NCBI RefSeq assembly: GCF_001403735.1
Contig: NZ_CXPG01000014.1
Span: 258,001-322,000 of the forward strand
DNA length: 64,000 nucleotides
From: Jannaschia rubra
Lineage (GTDB): Bacteria > Pseudomonadota > Alphaproteobacteria > Rhodobacterales > Rhodobacteraceae
Direction: 5' to 3'
Both the position numbers and the translations under genes were made by a program. Each line of letters opens with the position of its first letter. Positions within the stretch are counted from its first letter, which is position 1. The notes beneath the pieces were generated by a model that did no database searches, was not told the DNA's origin, and saw nothing but the letters and a program-made list of their open reading frames with translations. Shown here piece after piece: positions 1 through 7,394 of this stretch.

Positions 1-64
1 GCTGCGCTGGCGCGGGTCGGACCCGGGAGGCGCAGGACACCGCCGTCCATGGCCGGCGGCGGGG

Positions 65-448
65 ATGGCGGCGGTCTGGCTGCTCGGGCCGCTGGCCGCC
101 ATGGGCGCGCTGGAACGTGCGGGCGCGCATGGGGCCGACGTGCTGCGCGAGACGGATCGTCGGGAGGGCCGGGCCATCGCCTTCGATCGCGCCCGGCTCC
201 TCCCCGATGCGGACGGCACTGCCCGGCTGCACGTCTGGACGGGCGAGGCGCTGGACATCCACGGACTGGCCACGGATCCACCGGCGGGCACGGTGTCCGT
301 GCGTGGCCGCTTCACCGGGCCTGCCGCGCTGCGGGTCGAGGCGTTGCATGTCCACCGGGCGGGATGGCGCGATGCCATGTCGTACCTGGGCCTCGCGCTC
401 GCGATGCTGTGGTGGATGGCAGAAGGTTTCCGGCGCATGCGGCATTGA
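65..448 (+). CDS. hypothetical two-TM membrane protein (5' end uncertain)
   Basis: I do not recognise the family. The 127-residue product has a hydrophobic segment at the very N-terminus (WLLGPLAAMG), a soluble middle of about 80 residues rich in small, charged and aromatic residues, and a second hydrophobic segment near the C-terminus (YLGLALAMLWWMAEG) followed by a basic tail. This looks like a small protein with a domain held between two membrane anchors. The frame stays open to the left edge of the window, so the ATG at 65 may be internal and the gene may be 5'-truncated. It is convergent with the hexapeptide acyltransferase, only two bases away. Confidence 0.5.
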   Translation: MAAVWLLGPLAAMGALERAGAHGADVLRETDRREGRAIAFDRARLLPDADGTARLHVWTGEALDIHGLATDPPAGTVSVRGRFTGPAALRVEALHVHRAGWRDAMSYLGLALAMLWWMAEGFRRMRH

Positions 449-450
449 CG

Positions 451-1224
451 TCAACTCCGCTGTCCGATTTGCCGGGCGGGCACGCCGCCCACGATGGCGC
501 CGGGTGCGACATCCGACGTGACCACGGCCCCGGCCCCGAGTATCGCACCGTCGCCCACCCGCACCCCGTCGAGCACCTTGACCCCGGCGCCGACCCAGAC
601 GTCGCGGCCCAGAACGACAGGGCCCTTCGTCTCGAGCCCCTGCTCGACCATCGGACCGGCGCCGAGGGCGTGACGATACCGACCGCCCCCGAAATAGCAT
701 TGCCCCGCCACGATGGCGTGATCCCCGATCTCCAGGCCCGAGACAGCCGACAGCGTACATTGGCTGCCGATGGAGCAGTCGTTGCCGATGCGCAGATACC
801 CCTGCTTGACCACCAGCACCGTGTCGCGGGCGATCAGGGTGCGGTCGCCGATGGTGAAATCGGCCACCCCCCCAGTGCCCCGCGCATCCAGCGAACAGCC
901 GTCGTCGATGGACACATGGTCGCCCAGCGTCATCCAGCCGGGGCAACGCAGCGACAGGTTGCGGCCGAAGTTGACCCCCCGGCCCGCCGCGCGGAACAGC
1001 CCCGGAAAGAGCGCCTTGCGCAGGGCGAAACCCAGGGCGCCGCCGGTGCCGGCGGCGAAGATCATGGCCAGTTCGTAGTGCAGGAACGTGCCCCAGCCGC
1101 CTGTGCCGATGAAGAAGGCGCGATACTTGTCGACGGCCGACCCTGGCGCCGACAGCGAGGCGATCACGCGGTCCTTTTCGGGCCGCGGTGCCTTCGCGGT
1201 GGAAACGGGGTCGGGGGGAGTCAC
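451..1224 (-). CDS. hexapeptide-repeat (left-handed beta-helix) O-acetyltransferase
   Basis: The protein has 257 residues. The C-terminal two thirds carries isoleucine/valine-spaced hexapeptide repeats (GDRTLIARD, IGNDCSIGS, GDGAILGAGAVVT) and ends in the GGVPAR motif typical of the LbH/CysE-like acetyltransferases (WcaF, NodL and others). These proteins move an acetyl group from acetyl-CoA to a sugar hydroxyl. I start it at the GTG at 1224, because that codon overlaps the stop of the upstream acyltransferase as GTGA. The frame runs open about 40 codons further upstream, but only inside the neighbour's coding sequence. Coupling to a membrane acyltransferase and an EPS locus suggests polymer decoration; the exact acceptor cannot be read from sequence. 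Confidence 0.82.
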   Translation of the reverse strand: MTPPDPVSTAKAPRPEKDRVIASLSAPGSAVDKYRAFFIGTGGWGTFLHYELAMIFAAGTGGALGFALRKALFPGLFRAAGRGVNFGRNLSLRCPGWMTLGDHVSIDDGCSLDARGTGGVADFTIGDRTLIARDTVLVVKQGYLRIGNDCSIGSQCTLSAVSGLEIGDHAIVAGQCYFGGGRYRHALGAGPMVEQGLETKGPVVLGRDVWVGAGVKVLDGVRVGDGAILGAGAVVTSDVAPGAIVGGVPARQIGQRS

Positions 1225-2354
1225 TGAATGGTCTCCAGTTCGCGCAAGGCCCAAATGAACTGCGGCGCCAGCGTGTAGGCCGCGGTTTCGGTCAGGTGAT
1301 TGGTATCGCGGAACAAGGGCGTTCCGTCCAGAAACAGATCGCAATTCCGGTTATCGCAGAGCAATCGGTCGATGCGAACGCCAAGAAGGTCGTAGTCCTC
1401 CACCAGGCGGTCATAGCCTTCGATCACCCCGGCCGCGCGTCTGTCGAACCCTTCGCGCGAGATGCTCAGGTCCTCCGGGTCGCTACCGCGCACCGGGGTC
1501 CGGGCTGCGGCTTCGGGGACGGTTTGCTCGGCCTCGGGCGGGGGGTAGACCAGCATCACCTGCTTGCCCGCGCCCCGAAGGCGCCGGATCGCTTTTTCCA
1601 ACCGGTCCAGGAAGAACGCCGTCCGGTCTGCGTCATACGACAGCGCGCCCGAGCGCGGCCCGATCAGAAGAAGGCCCCCCGCCATGACGCTTTCGCGCAG
1701 GGCGCGCCGGTGCGGCAGGGGCCAGGACTTGAGAGCCGGGAGGGCGCCGACGCCCATCTCCCACGCGCGCCAGGGCAGCCGGTAATAGGCTGCGGTGGGC
1801 ATGAGGGTCGTCGTGGCCGCGCTGAGCGCGAAGGACGCGGCGGTCAGCCCCCCCACCCAGAGGATCGCCTGCCGGTTCAGGGCTGCAAGCGCCATCAGGA
1901 TGAGCGGCACGAAGATGAAGAATTGCTCCTCGATGGGGAGCGACCAGGTGTGCAGGAGCGGCTTGGTATAGGCGGCGGCGTCGAGATACCCCACTTTGAG
2001 CAAGAACAGCACATTCGACGCGAAGAAGGTCGCGGCGGCGGCGCTTTGCCCCGCATCGCGCAGGTGGTGGGGCAGGAAAAGCGCCATGGCCGCTGCGAGG
2101 CTCGCCACGATCACCACGAAGAGCGCGGGCAGGATGCGCCGGATGCGCCGCTCATAGAACCCGGCGAGCGAGAACGTCCCCTCCCCCAGTTCGCGCCGGA
2201 TGATCGACGTGATAAGGAACCCCGAGATCACGAAGAAGACGTCCACCGCGACGAAACCGCCCGGCGCCCAGGGCGCGCCGAAACGGAAGGCCACGACCGG
2301 CAGCACCGCTACCGCCCGGAGGCCGTCGATCTCGGGGCGGTACCTAAGGGACAT
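1221..2354 (-). CDS. OafA/YrhL-type acyltransferase 3 fused to SGNH remnant, internally deleted
   Basis: The N-terminus (YRPEIDGLRAVAVLPVV, then VDVFFVISGFLI, RRIRRILPAL and the TWSLPIEEQFF block) is textbook acyltransferase family 3, an integral membrane O-acyltransferase of cell-surface glycans. Full-length proteins of this type have about 10 membrane helices followed by a periplasmic SGNH domain, about 620-650 residues. Here there are only 377. At about residue 232 (near base 1658) the membrane part stops after LLLIG and the sequence jumps in frame into the C-terminal half of an SGNH domain. That part keeps a DTNHLT (Asp-His) block but has no GDS serine block. The late helices and the catalytic serine region are therefore missing. 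I start it at the ATG at 2354 (MSLRYRPEID), which overlaps the upstream gene by 11 bases. It is either a functional mini-acyltransferase or a decaying gene. Confidence 0.78.
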   Translation of the reverse strand: MSLRYRPEIDGLRAVAVLPVVAFRFGAPWAPGGFVAVDVFFVISGFLITSIIRRELGEGTFSLAGFYERRIRRILPALFVVIVASLAAAMALFLPHHLRDAGQSAAAATFFASNVLFLLKVGYLDAAAYTKPLLHTWSLPIEEQFFIFVPLILMALAALNRQAILWVGGLTAASFALSAATTTLMPTAAYYRLPWRAWEMGVGALPALKSWPLPHRRALRESVMAGGLLLIGPRSGALSYDADRTAFFLDRLEKAIRRLRGAGKQVMLVYPPPEAEQTVPEAAARTPVRGSDPEDLSISREGFDRRAAGVIEGYDRLVEDYDLLGVRIDRLLCDNRNCDLFLDGTPLFRDTNHLTETAAYTLAPQFIWALRELETIQ

Positions 2355-3366
2355 CGCCGCCTTCCCGCGGGTGTGCGCCCTTTCGGATGGCATAGACCGC
2401 ACCCCCGATCAGGCCCGCGGCAAGGATCACGGCGAATTCCGTCCAGGCGAAGGCCAGGGCCATCGACTCGTCCACGCCCCAGAGACCCAGAAGGAAGATG
2501 AACACGACTTCGCGTACGCCGATGCCGTTGATCGTGAAAGGGGCCATCATGGCGAAGATGGCGATGGGCACGATGGCGTAGAAGGCGCCGTAGGGCACGC
2601 CCAGCCCGAGCGCCTGAGACAGTACCCAGTAGAAGGTGACGACGTTGACCTGCAGCAGGATCGACAGCCCGAGGCAGGGACCCACGATGCCCCTGGCCCC
2701 GTCGAAGGCGCGCATCCCATCGACGATGCGGCGCAGGCGGGCGGGCGAACGGGCGGGCAGCGGGATCTGCCCCGGCAGCATCAGGAGGGCCAGCCCGCCG
2801 CCCACGATGGCGAGCGCGATGCCCGTCGTCAGCCAGAGACCCGGCAACCCCTCGACCACGCGGCGCATCGACACCGCCGCGACGGCCGCGAAGCCGATGA
2901 GCGTCAGCAGGCCGAACAGGCGGTCCACCACCAGCGACAGCGCCGTGAACCCCGGCGTCGCTCCGGCGCGCCAGGCGTCATAACTGCGGATCGCGTCGCC
3001 ACCCACGACCGAGGGCAGGAACTGGCGGAAGAAGAAGGCCGACACGGTTGACGTCCAGAGATAGCGGAATCCCGGAGTTACCCCGCGCACGGCCAGGAGG
3101 CGCTGCCAGCGCAGCGCGACGATCGCCGCCCCCAGGACCTGCATCGCCACGGCAAGGACGAGGAGAAGTGGATCGGCCTTCGACATGACAGCCCAGACCG
3201 CGGCGAGGTCGGCCGACATCACGATCCAAAAGAGAAGCCCCGCGCAGATCGCGATTTTCAGCGATCGAAAGACCACGGCACGTCGTATGCGCCCGGGCGA
3301 CACGCCGCCCGGGCGGCGGTTCGCTACCGGTCCAGGTGAAGCGTCATTCGTAATTTGACCGTCCAT
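2344..3366 (-). CDS. LPG-synthase-TM/UPF0104-family flippase-like membrane protein
   Basis: The 340-residue protein has about eight hydrophobic segments and the signature FLPSVVGGDAIRSYDAW at about residues 116-132. That motif marks the lysylphosphatidylglycerol-synthase transmembrane family (PF03706, AglD/UPF0104). Members occur in cell-envelope and polysaccharide loci and are thought to act as lipid or lipid-linked sugar translocases, or as accessory proteins; the biochemical role of most is unknown. A short basic cytoplasmic N-terminus precedes the first helix. It is the first gene of a three-gene minus-strand run with the two acyltransferases downstream, so it may belong to the same decoration module. 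Confidence 0.75.
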   Translation of the reverse strand: MDGQITNDASPGPVANRRPGGVSPGRIRRAVVFRSLKIAICAGLLFWIVMSADLAAVWAVMSKADPLLLVLAVAMQVLGAAIVALRWQRLLAVRGVTPGFRYLWTSTVSAFFFRQFLPSVVGGDAIRSYDAWRAGATPGFTALSLVVDRLFGLLTLIGFAAVAAVSMRRVVEGLPGLWLTTGIALAIVGGGLALLMLPGQIPLPARSPARLRRIVDGMRAFDGARGIVGPCLGLSILLQVNVVTFYWVLSQALGLGVPYGAFYAIVPIAIFAMMAPFTINGIGVREVVFIFLLGLWGVDESMALAFAWTEFAVILAAGLIGGAVYAIRKGAHPREGGDVP

Positions 3367-3477
3367 GCCCTACCCTTCCGCAGAAAACGGCCCATATAGA
3401 TATGACGTAACGTAAATAATCCGCCTATTGCCAATTTTTCGTGTAAACCGTACCGGCCTGCCCGAGGACTGGAACGA

Positions 3478-3711
3478 ATGATCAGATACATCGCCTGCGG
3501 ATACGGATCGGCTGCCGTTTGCGCATTTCTGTTGGAAGCCGGCATCGACGGGTCGATCTGGATCCCGCTGCTGGCATTCTGGTTGGGCGGGGCAATCATC
3601 ACGTTGGCGGTCGCCTGGGTTTCCGTCTTTCCCCCGGGCCGTGGCTCACTCGCTGCCGATCAGGCGGTGCGGCGCCGGCGTCCCGGCACGGGACTGGCCG
3701 ACGGACCGTAG
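3478..3711 (+). CDS. small two-TM membrane protein, unknown function
   Basis: The 77-residue protein has two hydrophobic stretches (about residues 3-20 and 27-51) followed by an Arg-rich tail. An AGGA-like ribosome site (GAGGAC) lies 9-10 bases before the ATG. The upstream 110 bases are AT-richer than the surroundings and separate it from a divergent gene, as expected for a promoter. It ends one base before the convergent exoY. I recognise no family. The plausible start signal and membrane pattern favour a real gene, but a chance frame is not excluded. Confidence 0.45.
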   Translation: MIRYIACGYGSAAVCAFLLEAGIDGSIWIPLLAFWLGGAIITLAVAWVSVFPPGRGSLAADQAVRRRRPGTGLADGP

Positions 3712-3712
3712 A

Positions 3713-4393
3713 TCAATAGGCGCCCGGCGCCCGTCCACGCAGCACGATCAGGGCAGTTCGCATGATGATCGCCAGATCCTGGGACAGGGTCCAGTTGCGG
3801 ACATAGTCGCTGTCTTCACGCACCCGGGCGTCATAGGTCCCGTCCGACCGGGCACCGATCTGCCAGGGCCCCGTCAGACCGGGACGAACCGACAGATAGA
3901 GCGACCGGGCCGGGCCATAGCGCCGCAACTCGTCCTCCACCACAGGGCGGGGCCCCACGAGGCTCATCTGTCCCGTCAGCACGTTCCAGAGCTGCGGCAA
4001 CTCGTCCAGGCTCGTGGCCCGCAGGACATGCCCGATCCCCTTCAAAATACGCGGGTCGTTACGGAGCTTCTGGCTCTCGGCCCACTCCTCGCGCGCATCG
4101 GGATCGTCCCGCAAAAGGCGCGCCAACTGGACGTCGGCGTCGCGGACCATGGTGCGGAACTTGAGGCAGCCGAAGGGTATCCCGTCGCGACCGATGCGCT
4201 GATGGGCATAGACGACGCCCCCGCCATCACGCCACGCGATGAGCATCGCGATCAACGCCATCAGCGGCGCGAGAAGGATCAGCAGCGCGGACGCGACGAA
4301 CACGTCGATACTGCGCTTTACCGCGCGCTTGCCGGGCGACGTGACGGGAATGGCGGAAACGGCCTCCGCTCCGGCCTTGGATATATCGATCAT
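3713..4393 (-). CDS. exoY: ExoY-like undecaprenyl-phosphate sugar-1-phosphate transferase
   Basis: This is the initiating enzyme of EPS assembly. It moves a hexose-1-phosphate (galactose in succinoglycan) from a UDP-sugar to undecaprenyl phosphate at the inner membrane. The 226-residue product has the bacterial sugar transferase plan: KRSIDV then one membrane helix (about residues 26-53), CLKFRTM (76-82), TSLDELPQLWNVL (about 127-139) and SLVGPRP (144-150). It lacks the multi-helix N-terminal half of WbaP/WcaJ, so it is an ExoY-sized short form. I chose the ATG at 4393, preceded by a G-rich ribosome site; a GTG at 4420 lacks one. A possible CtrA site lies about 100 bases upstream. Confidence 0.88.
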   Translation of the reverse strand: MIDISKAGAEAVSAIPVTSPGKRAVKRSIDVFVASALLILLAPLMALIAMLIAWRDGGGVVYAHQRIGRDGIPFGCLKFRTMVRDADVQLARLLRDDPDAREEWAESQKLRNDPRILKGIGHVLRATSLDELPQLWNVLTGQMSLVGPRPVVEDELRRYGPARSLYLSVRPGLTGPWQIGARSDGTYDARVREDSDYVRNWTLSQDLAIIMRTALIVLRGRAPGAY

Positions 4394-4652
4394 CTGCCCC
4401 CCCGGGTCGAAACAACTCACTATTATGGGTCGGCCGGGGCAGGCTCATCCTGCCTCCGATCGACGTGGCCGCAACCGCGACACCCACGCAACATTAATAA
4501 ACCATTAACGGTTCCATGTCCCGCTACAACGGTGGAATTCCATACTTTAAACAATTTTGACGGTTTGACAGGACGTTACAGTGGGAATCAGGCAACAGTG
4601 CCCGATTCGTTCTGACGTTAGGTCATCCTCTTTTTTCTAAGCGGCTATCCGC
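4394..4652. other. intergenic region upstream of exoY
   Basis: This 259-base region is clearly AT-richer than its flanks, especially 4485-4640. It presumably holds the exoY promoter and contains a TTAA-N7-TTAAC element. A small hairpin at 4640-4653 overlaps the end of the downstream glycosyltransferase, but it is followed by an A-tract, not a T-tract, in the sense needed. I find no convincing open reading frame in it. Confidence 0.5.
4494..4509 (-). promoter_or_regulatory. candidate CtrA-binding site upstream of exoY
   Basis: The bases read TTAA, seven bases, TTAAC, an exact match to the full alphaproteobacterial CtrA consensus TTAA-N7-TTAAC. It lies about 100 bases upstream of the exoY start in an AT-rich promoter region. 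CtrA is known to control motility, gene transfer agents and envelope functions in this group. Binding here is inferred from the motif alone. Confidence 0.42.
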
Positions 4653-5612
4653 TCATGCCCTGAAATCGCCCGAGATCCGGCGACGAATCGCCTCGCCGAC
4701 CTGCCGAAACAGGCGGGTCGTCGCCGATGGACGATGGCGCAGGATCGACAGTGCGGCGCCCGGCTTGCGGGCGCGAAGATAGGTCAACACCGCCTCCGTC
4801 GCGGCCATATCGTCGAGCCGCCGACGCCGTGTCCGCATCAGGGTCCTTGCGCGGTCCGACAAGTCGAGACGCCGCGCGAAGGCTAGGTCGGCCACGGCCA
4901 GGGCGCGCGCATGCTGCGGGTCGAGCCGGGCCGAGATCGTCCCGGCCGACCGTCTATAGAGGTATCCGGCCTCGGGCATGACCCATAGCCGACCCCCCGA
5001 CGCCAGAAGCGCCGCGATCAGGTGGAAATCCTCGCCGTTGCGCAGCGTGGTATCGTATCGCAGGCCGAGCCGGTCGACGGAGGCGCGACGCAGGACGGGT
5101 TTGAGATAGCCAGGCGACGGCACGCCGGGGCGGGCCTGGCATCCCTCCAGAAACCGCTCCAGCCCCCAGAGTTGGGGCGTCTGCAGAGCCAGGGGTGCCA
5201 GATGGGTCGTGCCGATGGGCTGCCCGGCGGGGTCGACGGGCTGAAAGTCGTCGAAGACTGCATCCGCACCCTGCGCCTCGCCGAAGGCGATCATCCGGGC
5301 CAGCCGGTCGGGCTCCATCCGGTCATCGGCGTCCAGCACCGCGATCCATTCGCCCTGCGCCACGTCCAGCGCGGCGTTCCGCGCCGCCGCCGGTCCGCCG
5401 TTCCGTTCCAGCCGCAGGACGCGGACGCGGTCGTCGTCGCGCGCGAGACGCTTCGCCGCCTCGAACGTGCCGTCGCCCGAAGCATCATCCACGATCACGA
5501 CCTCGCAGGTCACGCCGGTCTGGGACAGCGCGCTTTGCACGCTGGCCGGCAGGACATCGCGGGCCCTGAAGGCCGCGACGATCACCGTTGCCTTGATCCC
5601 GTCGCCCGACAT
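4653..5612 (-). CDS. GT2 family glycosyltransferase (ExoO-like)
   Basis: The 319-residue cytosolic GT-A enzyme has the nucleotide-binding VDDASGDGT (residues 41-49), NGGPAAARNAAL, and the metal-binding DADD (94-97), with an acidic GEDFHL block in the acceptor half. It transfers a sugar from a nucleotide donor to the lipid-linked repeat unit. I start it at the ATG at 5612 (MSGDGIKATVIVAAF). The frame extends upstream, but only as a shadow of the divergent exoK gene. It closely resembles the GT2 gene at 6438-7394 on the other strand (both contain WIAVLDADDRMEP), so the pair looks like an inverted duplication around exoK. The donor sugar is unknown. Confidence 0.85.
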   Translation of the reverse strand: MSGDGIKATVIVAAFRARDVLPASVQSALSQTGVTCEVVIVDDASGDGTFEAAKRLARDDDRVRVLRLERNGGPAAARNAALDVAQGEWIAVLDADDRMEPDRLARMIAFGEAQGADAVFDDFQPVDPAGQPIGTTHLAPLALQTPQLWGLERFLEGCQARPGVPSPGYLKPVLRRASVDRLGLRYDTTLRNGEDFHLIAALLASGGRLWVMPEAGYLYRRSAGTISARLDPQHARALAVADLAFARRLDLSDRARTLMRTRRRRLDDMAATEAVLTYLRARKPGAALSILRHRPSATTRLFRQVGEAIRRRISGDFRA

Positions 5613-5646
5613 AGGCTGCACCCCGCATTCCAAGGAAGGTAACGCC

Positions 5647-6441
5647 ATGTTCTCGAATGTCCCGGTCGGGGTCCAGCGTGCAGTTGCGGGGGTGGCCCTG
5701 GCGACTGGCGTGGCCCTGGCGGCGCAGGCCGAGCCGGAGGGCGCCTTCCTGTCAAGGTTCGACACGCAGGACCGTCTGGGCGAAGGGTGGCAGGTCAGCC
5801 ATTTCACCATCCGCACCGACGATTTCCGCACCGCCTGGACGCGGGACGCGATCGCATGGACGGCCGAAGGCCTGACACTGTCCCTCCTCCCCGCGCCGGA
5901 GGAGGCCGAAACCCCGTTCCACGGCGCCGAGGTGCAGCGTGTCCGCCGCACCCATTACGGCCGCTACGAAGTCGAGATGACGGCGGCGCGGGGAATGGGC
6001 GTCATCTCCAGCCTGTTCACCTATACCGGCCCCTATTACGGCGACCCGCAGGACGAGATCGATTTCGAGTTCCTGGGCCGCGACACCACCAAGGTCTGGG
6101 TCACGCGCTTCGCCAAGGGCGAGCGGCTGCCCGGCCAATGGCTCGACCTGGGCTTCGATGCGGCCGATGGCCCGCATCTCTATGCCTTCGACTGGCTGCC
6201 GGACCGTATCGTCTGGTACGTCGACGGCGAGGAGTTCTTCCGCGTCGAGGGCGAGGACTACACCCTGCCCGACATTCCCGGCCGGATCATGTTCAACGTC
6301 TGGGCCGGTGGCCCGGCGCAAGCCGACTGGTCCGGCGTGGCCCCCGAGGACATGGAGGCGCAGGCCGAATACCGCTGCATCTCCTACCGTCCGCCGGAGT
6401 CGTCGGCGCCCATGTGTTCCGATCCGGTGCCAGGCGGATGA
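5647..6441 (+). CDS. exoK: GH16 endo-beta-glycanase, ExoK-like, Sec-secreted
   Basis: The 264-residue protein has a Sec signal peptide (cleavage probably after LAAQA, about residue 28) and a single glycoside hydrolase 16 domain. The catalytic motif DEIDFEFLGRD places the nucleophile and acid/base glutamates at about 137 and 141, with WYVDGEEF and an NVWAGG block further on. In Sinorhizobium, ExoK trims nascent succinoglycan, and by analogy this enzyme should cut the locus's own polymer in the periplasm or outside. I start it at the ATG at 5647, behind a strong AAGGAAGG site. Its stop overlaps the next GT2 start (ATGA). Confidence 0.88.
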   Translation: MFSNVPVGVQRAVAGVALATGVALAAQAEPEGAFLSRFDTQDRLGEGWQVSHFTIRTDDFRTAWTRDAIAWTAEGLTLSLLPAPEEAETPFHGAEVQRVRRTHYGRYEVEMTAARGMGVISSLFTYTGPYYGDPQDEIDFEFLGRDTTKVWVTRFAKGERLPGQWLDLGFDAADGPHLYAFDWLPDRIVWYVDGEEFFRVEGEDYTLPDIPGRIMFNVWAGGPAQADWSGVAPEDMEAQAEYRCISYRPPESSAPMCSDPVPGG

Positions 6442-7394
6442 CAGAGGTGCCGCAGGCCGCGGTCGTCATCGCGGCGTGGAACGCGGGTGCCACCATCGAC
6501 CGGGCCATCGACTCGGCGCTGGCGCAGACCGTGCCTGTCGAGGTTCTGGTGGTCGACGACGCTTCCGACGACGATACCGCCGCGCGGGCCATGGCCCACG
6601 GCGACCCCCGCCTGCGCGTGCTGCGCCAGCCGCGCAACATGGGACCATCCGCCGCGCGCAACCGCGCCATCGACGAAAGCCGCGCGCCCTGGATCGCCGT
6701 GCTGGACGCCGACGACCGGATGGAACCGGAGCGCCTGGCCCGCATGACAGTCACCGCACGCGACACCGGTGCCGATTTCCTGGCCGACGACCTGTGGAAG
6801 CAGCCCGAGGGCGCGCCCGAGGCGGAGCGGAGCAGGTTGCTGTCGGACGAGAGCATCGGGACCGTTCCCGTGGACGCGGCCGCCTTCATCCGCGCGAACC
6901 TGTCCGCCCGGCACGGCGGGCGGCGGGAGATGGGGTTCCTGAAGCCGTTGATGTCGCGCGCGTTCCTCGACCATCACGATCTGCGCTACGATCCCGGCAT
7001 CCGGCTGGGCGAGGATTTCGTCCTCTATGCCCGCGCCCTGCTGGCGGGTGCGCGCTTCGTGCTGACCGACCCGATGGGATATGTCGCGCATGTCCGGCCC
7101 GGATCGCTCTCGGGTCAGCACCCGACCGAGGCGCATGGCCATCTGGTCGCCGCAGACCGGGCGATGCTGGCGCTGCCCGGTCTCGATGCACCGACCCGTG
7201 CGGCCCTGCGCGCGCATATGATGGAGCAGCACAAGAAATGGGCCTGGCGACGGATGATCGACGCCGTCCGCGCCTCCGACCCGCGCGCCGCTGCCGCCTG
7301 TTTCCGCGCGCCGCCGCAGGTGGGTGTCGACCTGATCGGGCGACTGGGGCGCGAGGTCGGGCGCAGGCTCCTGTCGCGGCGCGGGGCGCAATGA
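6438..7394 (+). CDS. exoO: GT2 family glycosyltransferase (ExoO-like)
   Basis: The 318-residue GT-A fold enzyme has VDDASDDD (39-46), GPSAARNRAID and a DADD metal site (90-93), plus GEDFVLY in the acceptor region. It is translationally coupled at both ends by four-base overlaps: to exoK upstream and to the GT-B gene downstream. The exoK-exoO linkage is also found in the Sinorhizobium exo cluster, where ExoO adds a late glucose to the octasaccharide. Assignment as ExoO rests on this synteny and general similarity, not on proven specificity. It is paralogous to the inverted copy at 4653-5612. Confidence 0.8.
   Translation: MTEVPQAAVVIAAWNAGATIDRAIDSALAQTVPVEVLVVDDASDDDTAARAMAHGDPRLRVLRQPRNMGPSAARNRAIDESRAPWIAVLDADDRMEPERLARMTVTARDTGADFLADDLWKQPEGAPEAERSRLLSDESIGTVPVDAAAFIRANLSARHGGRREMGFLKPLMSRAFLDHHDLRYDPGIRLGEDFVLYARALLAGARFVLTDPMGYVAHVRPGSLSGQHPTEAHGHLVAADRAMLALPGLDAPTRAALRAHMMEQHKKWAWRRMIDAVRASDPRAAAACFRAPPQVGVDLIGRLGREVGRRLLSRRGAQ

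Noticed and set aside
4640-4653. Hairpin AGCGG-CTAT-CCGCT as a terminator
   Set aside because: In the minus sense it is followed by AAAAAA rather than a U-tract, and in the plus sense the T-tract comes before the hairpin. It is too short to call.
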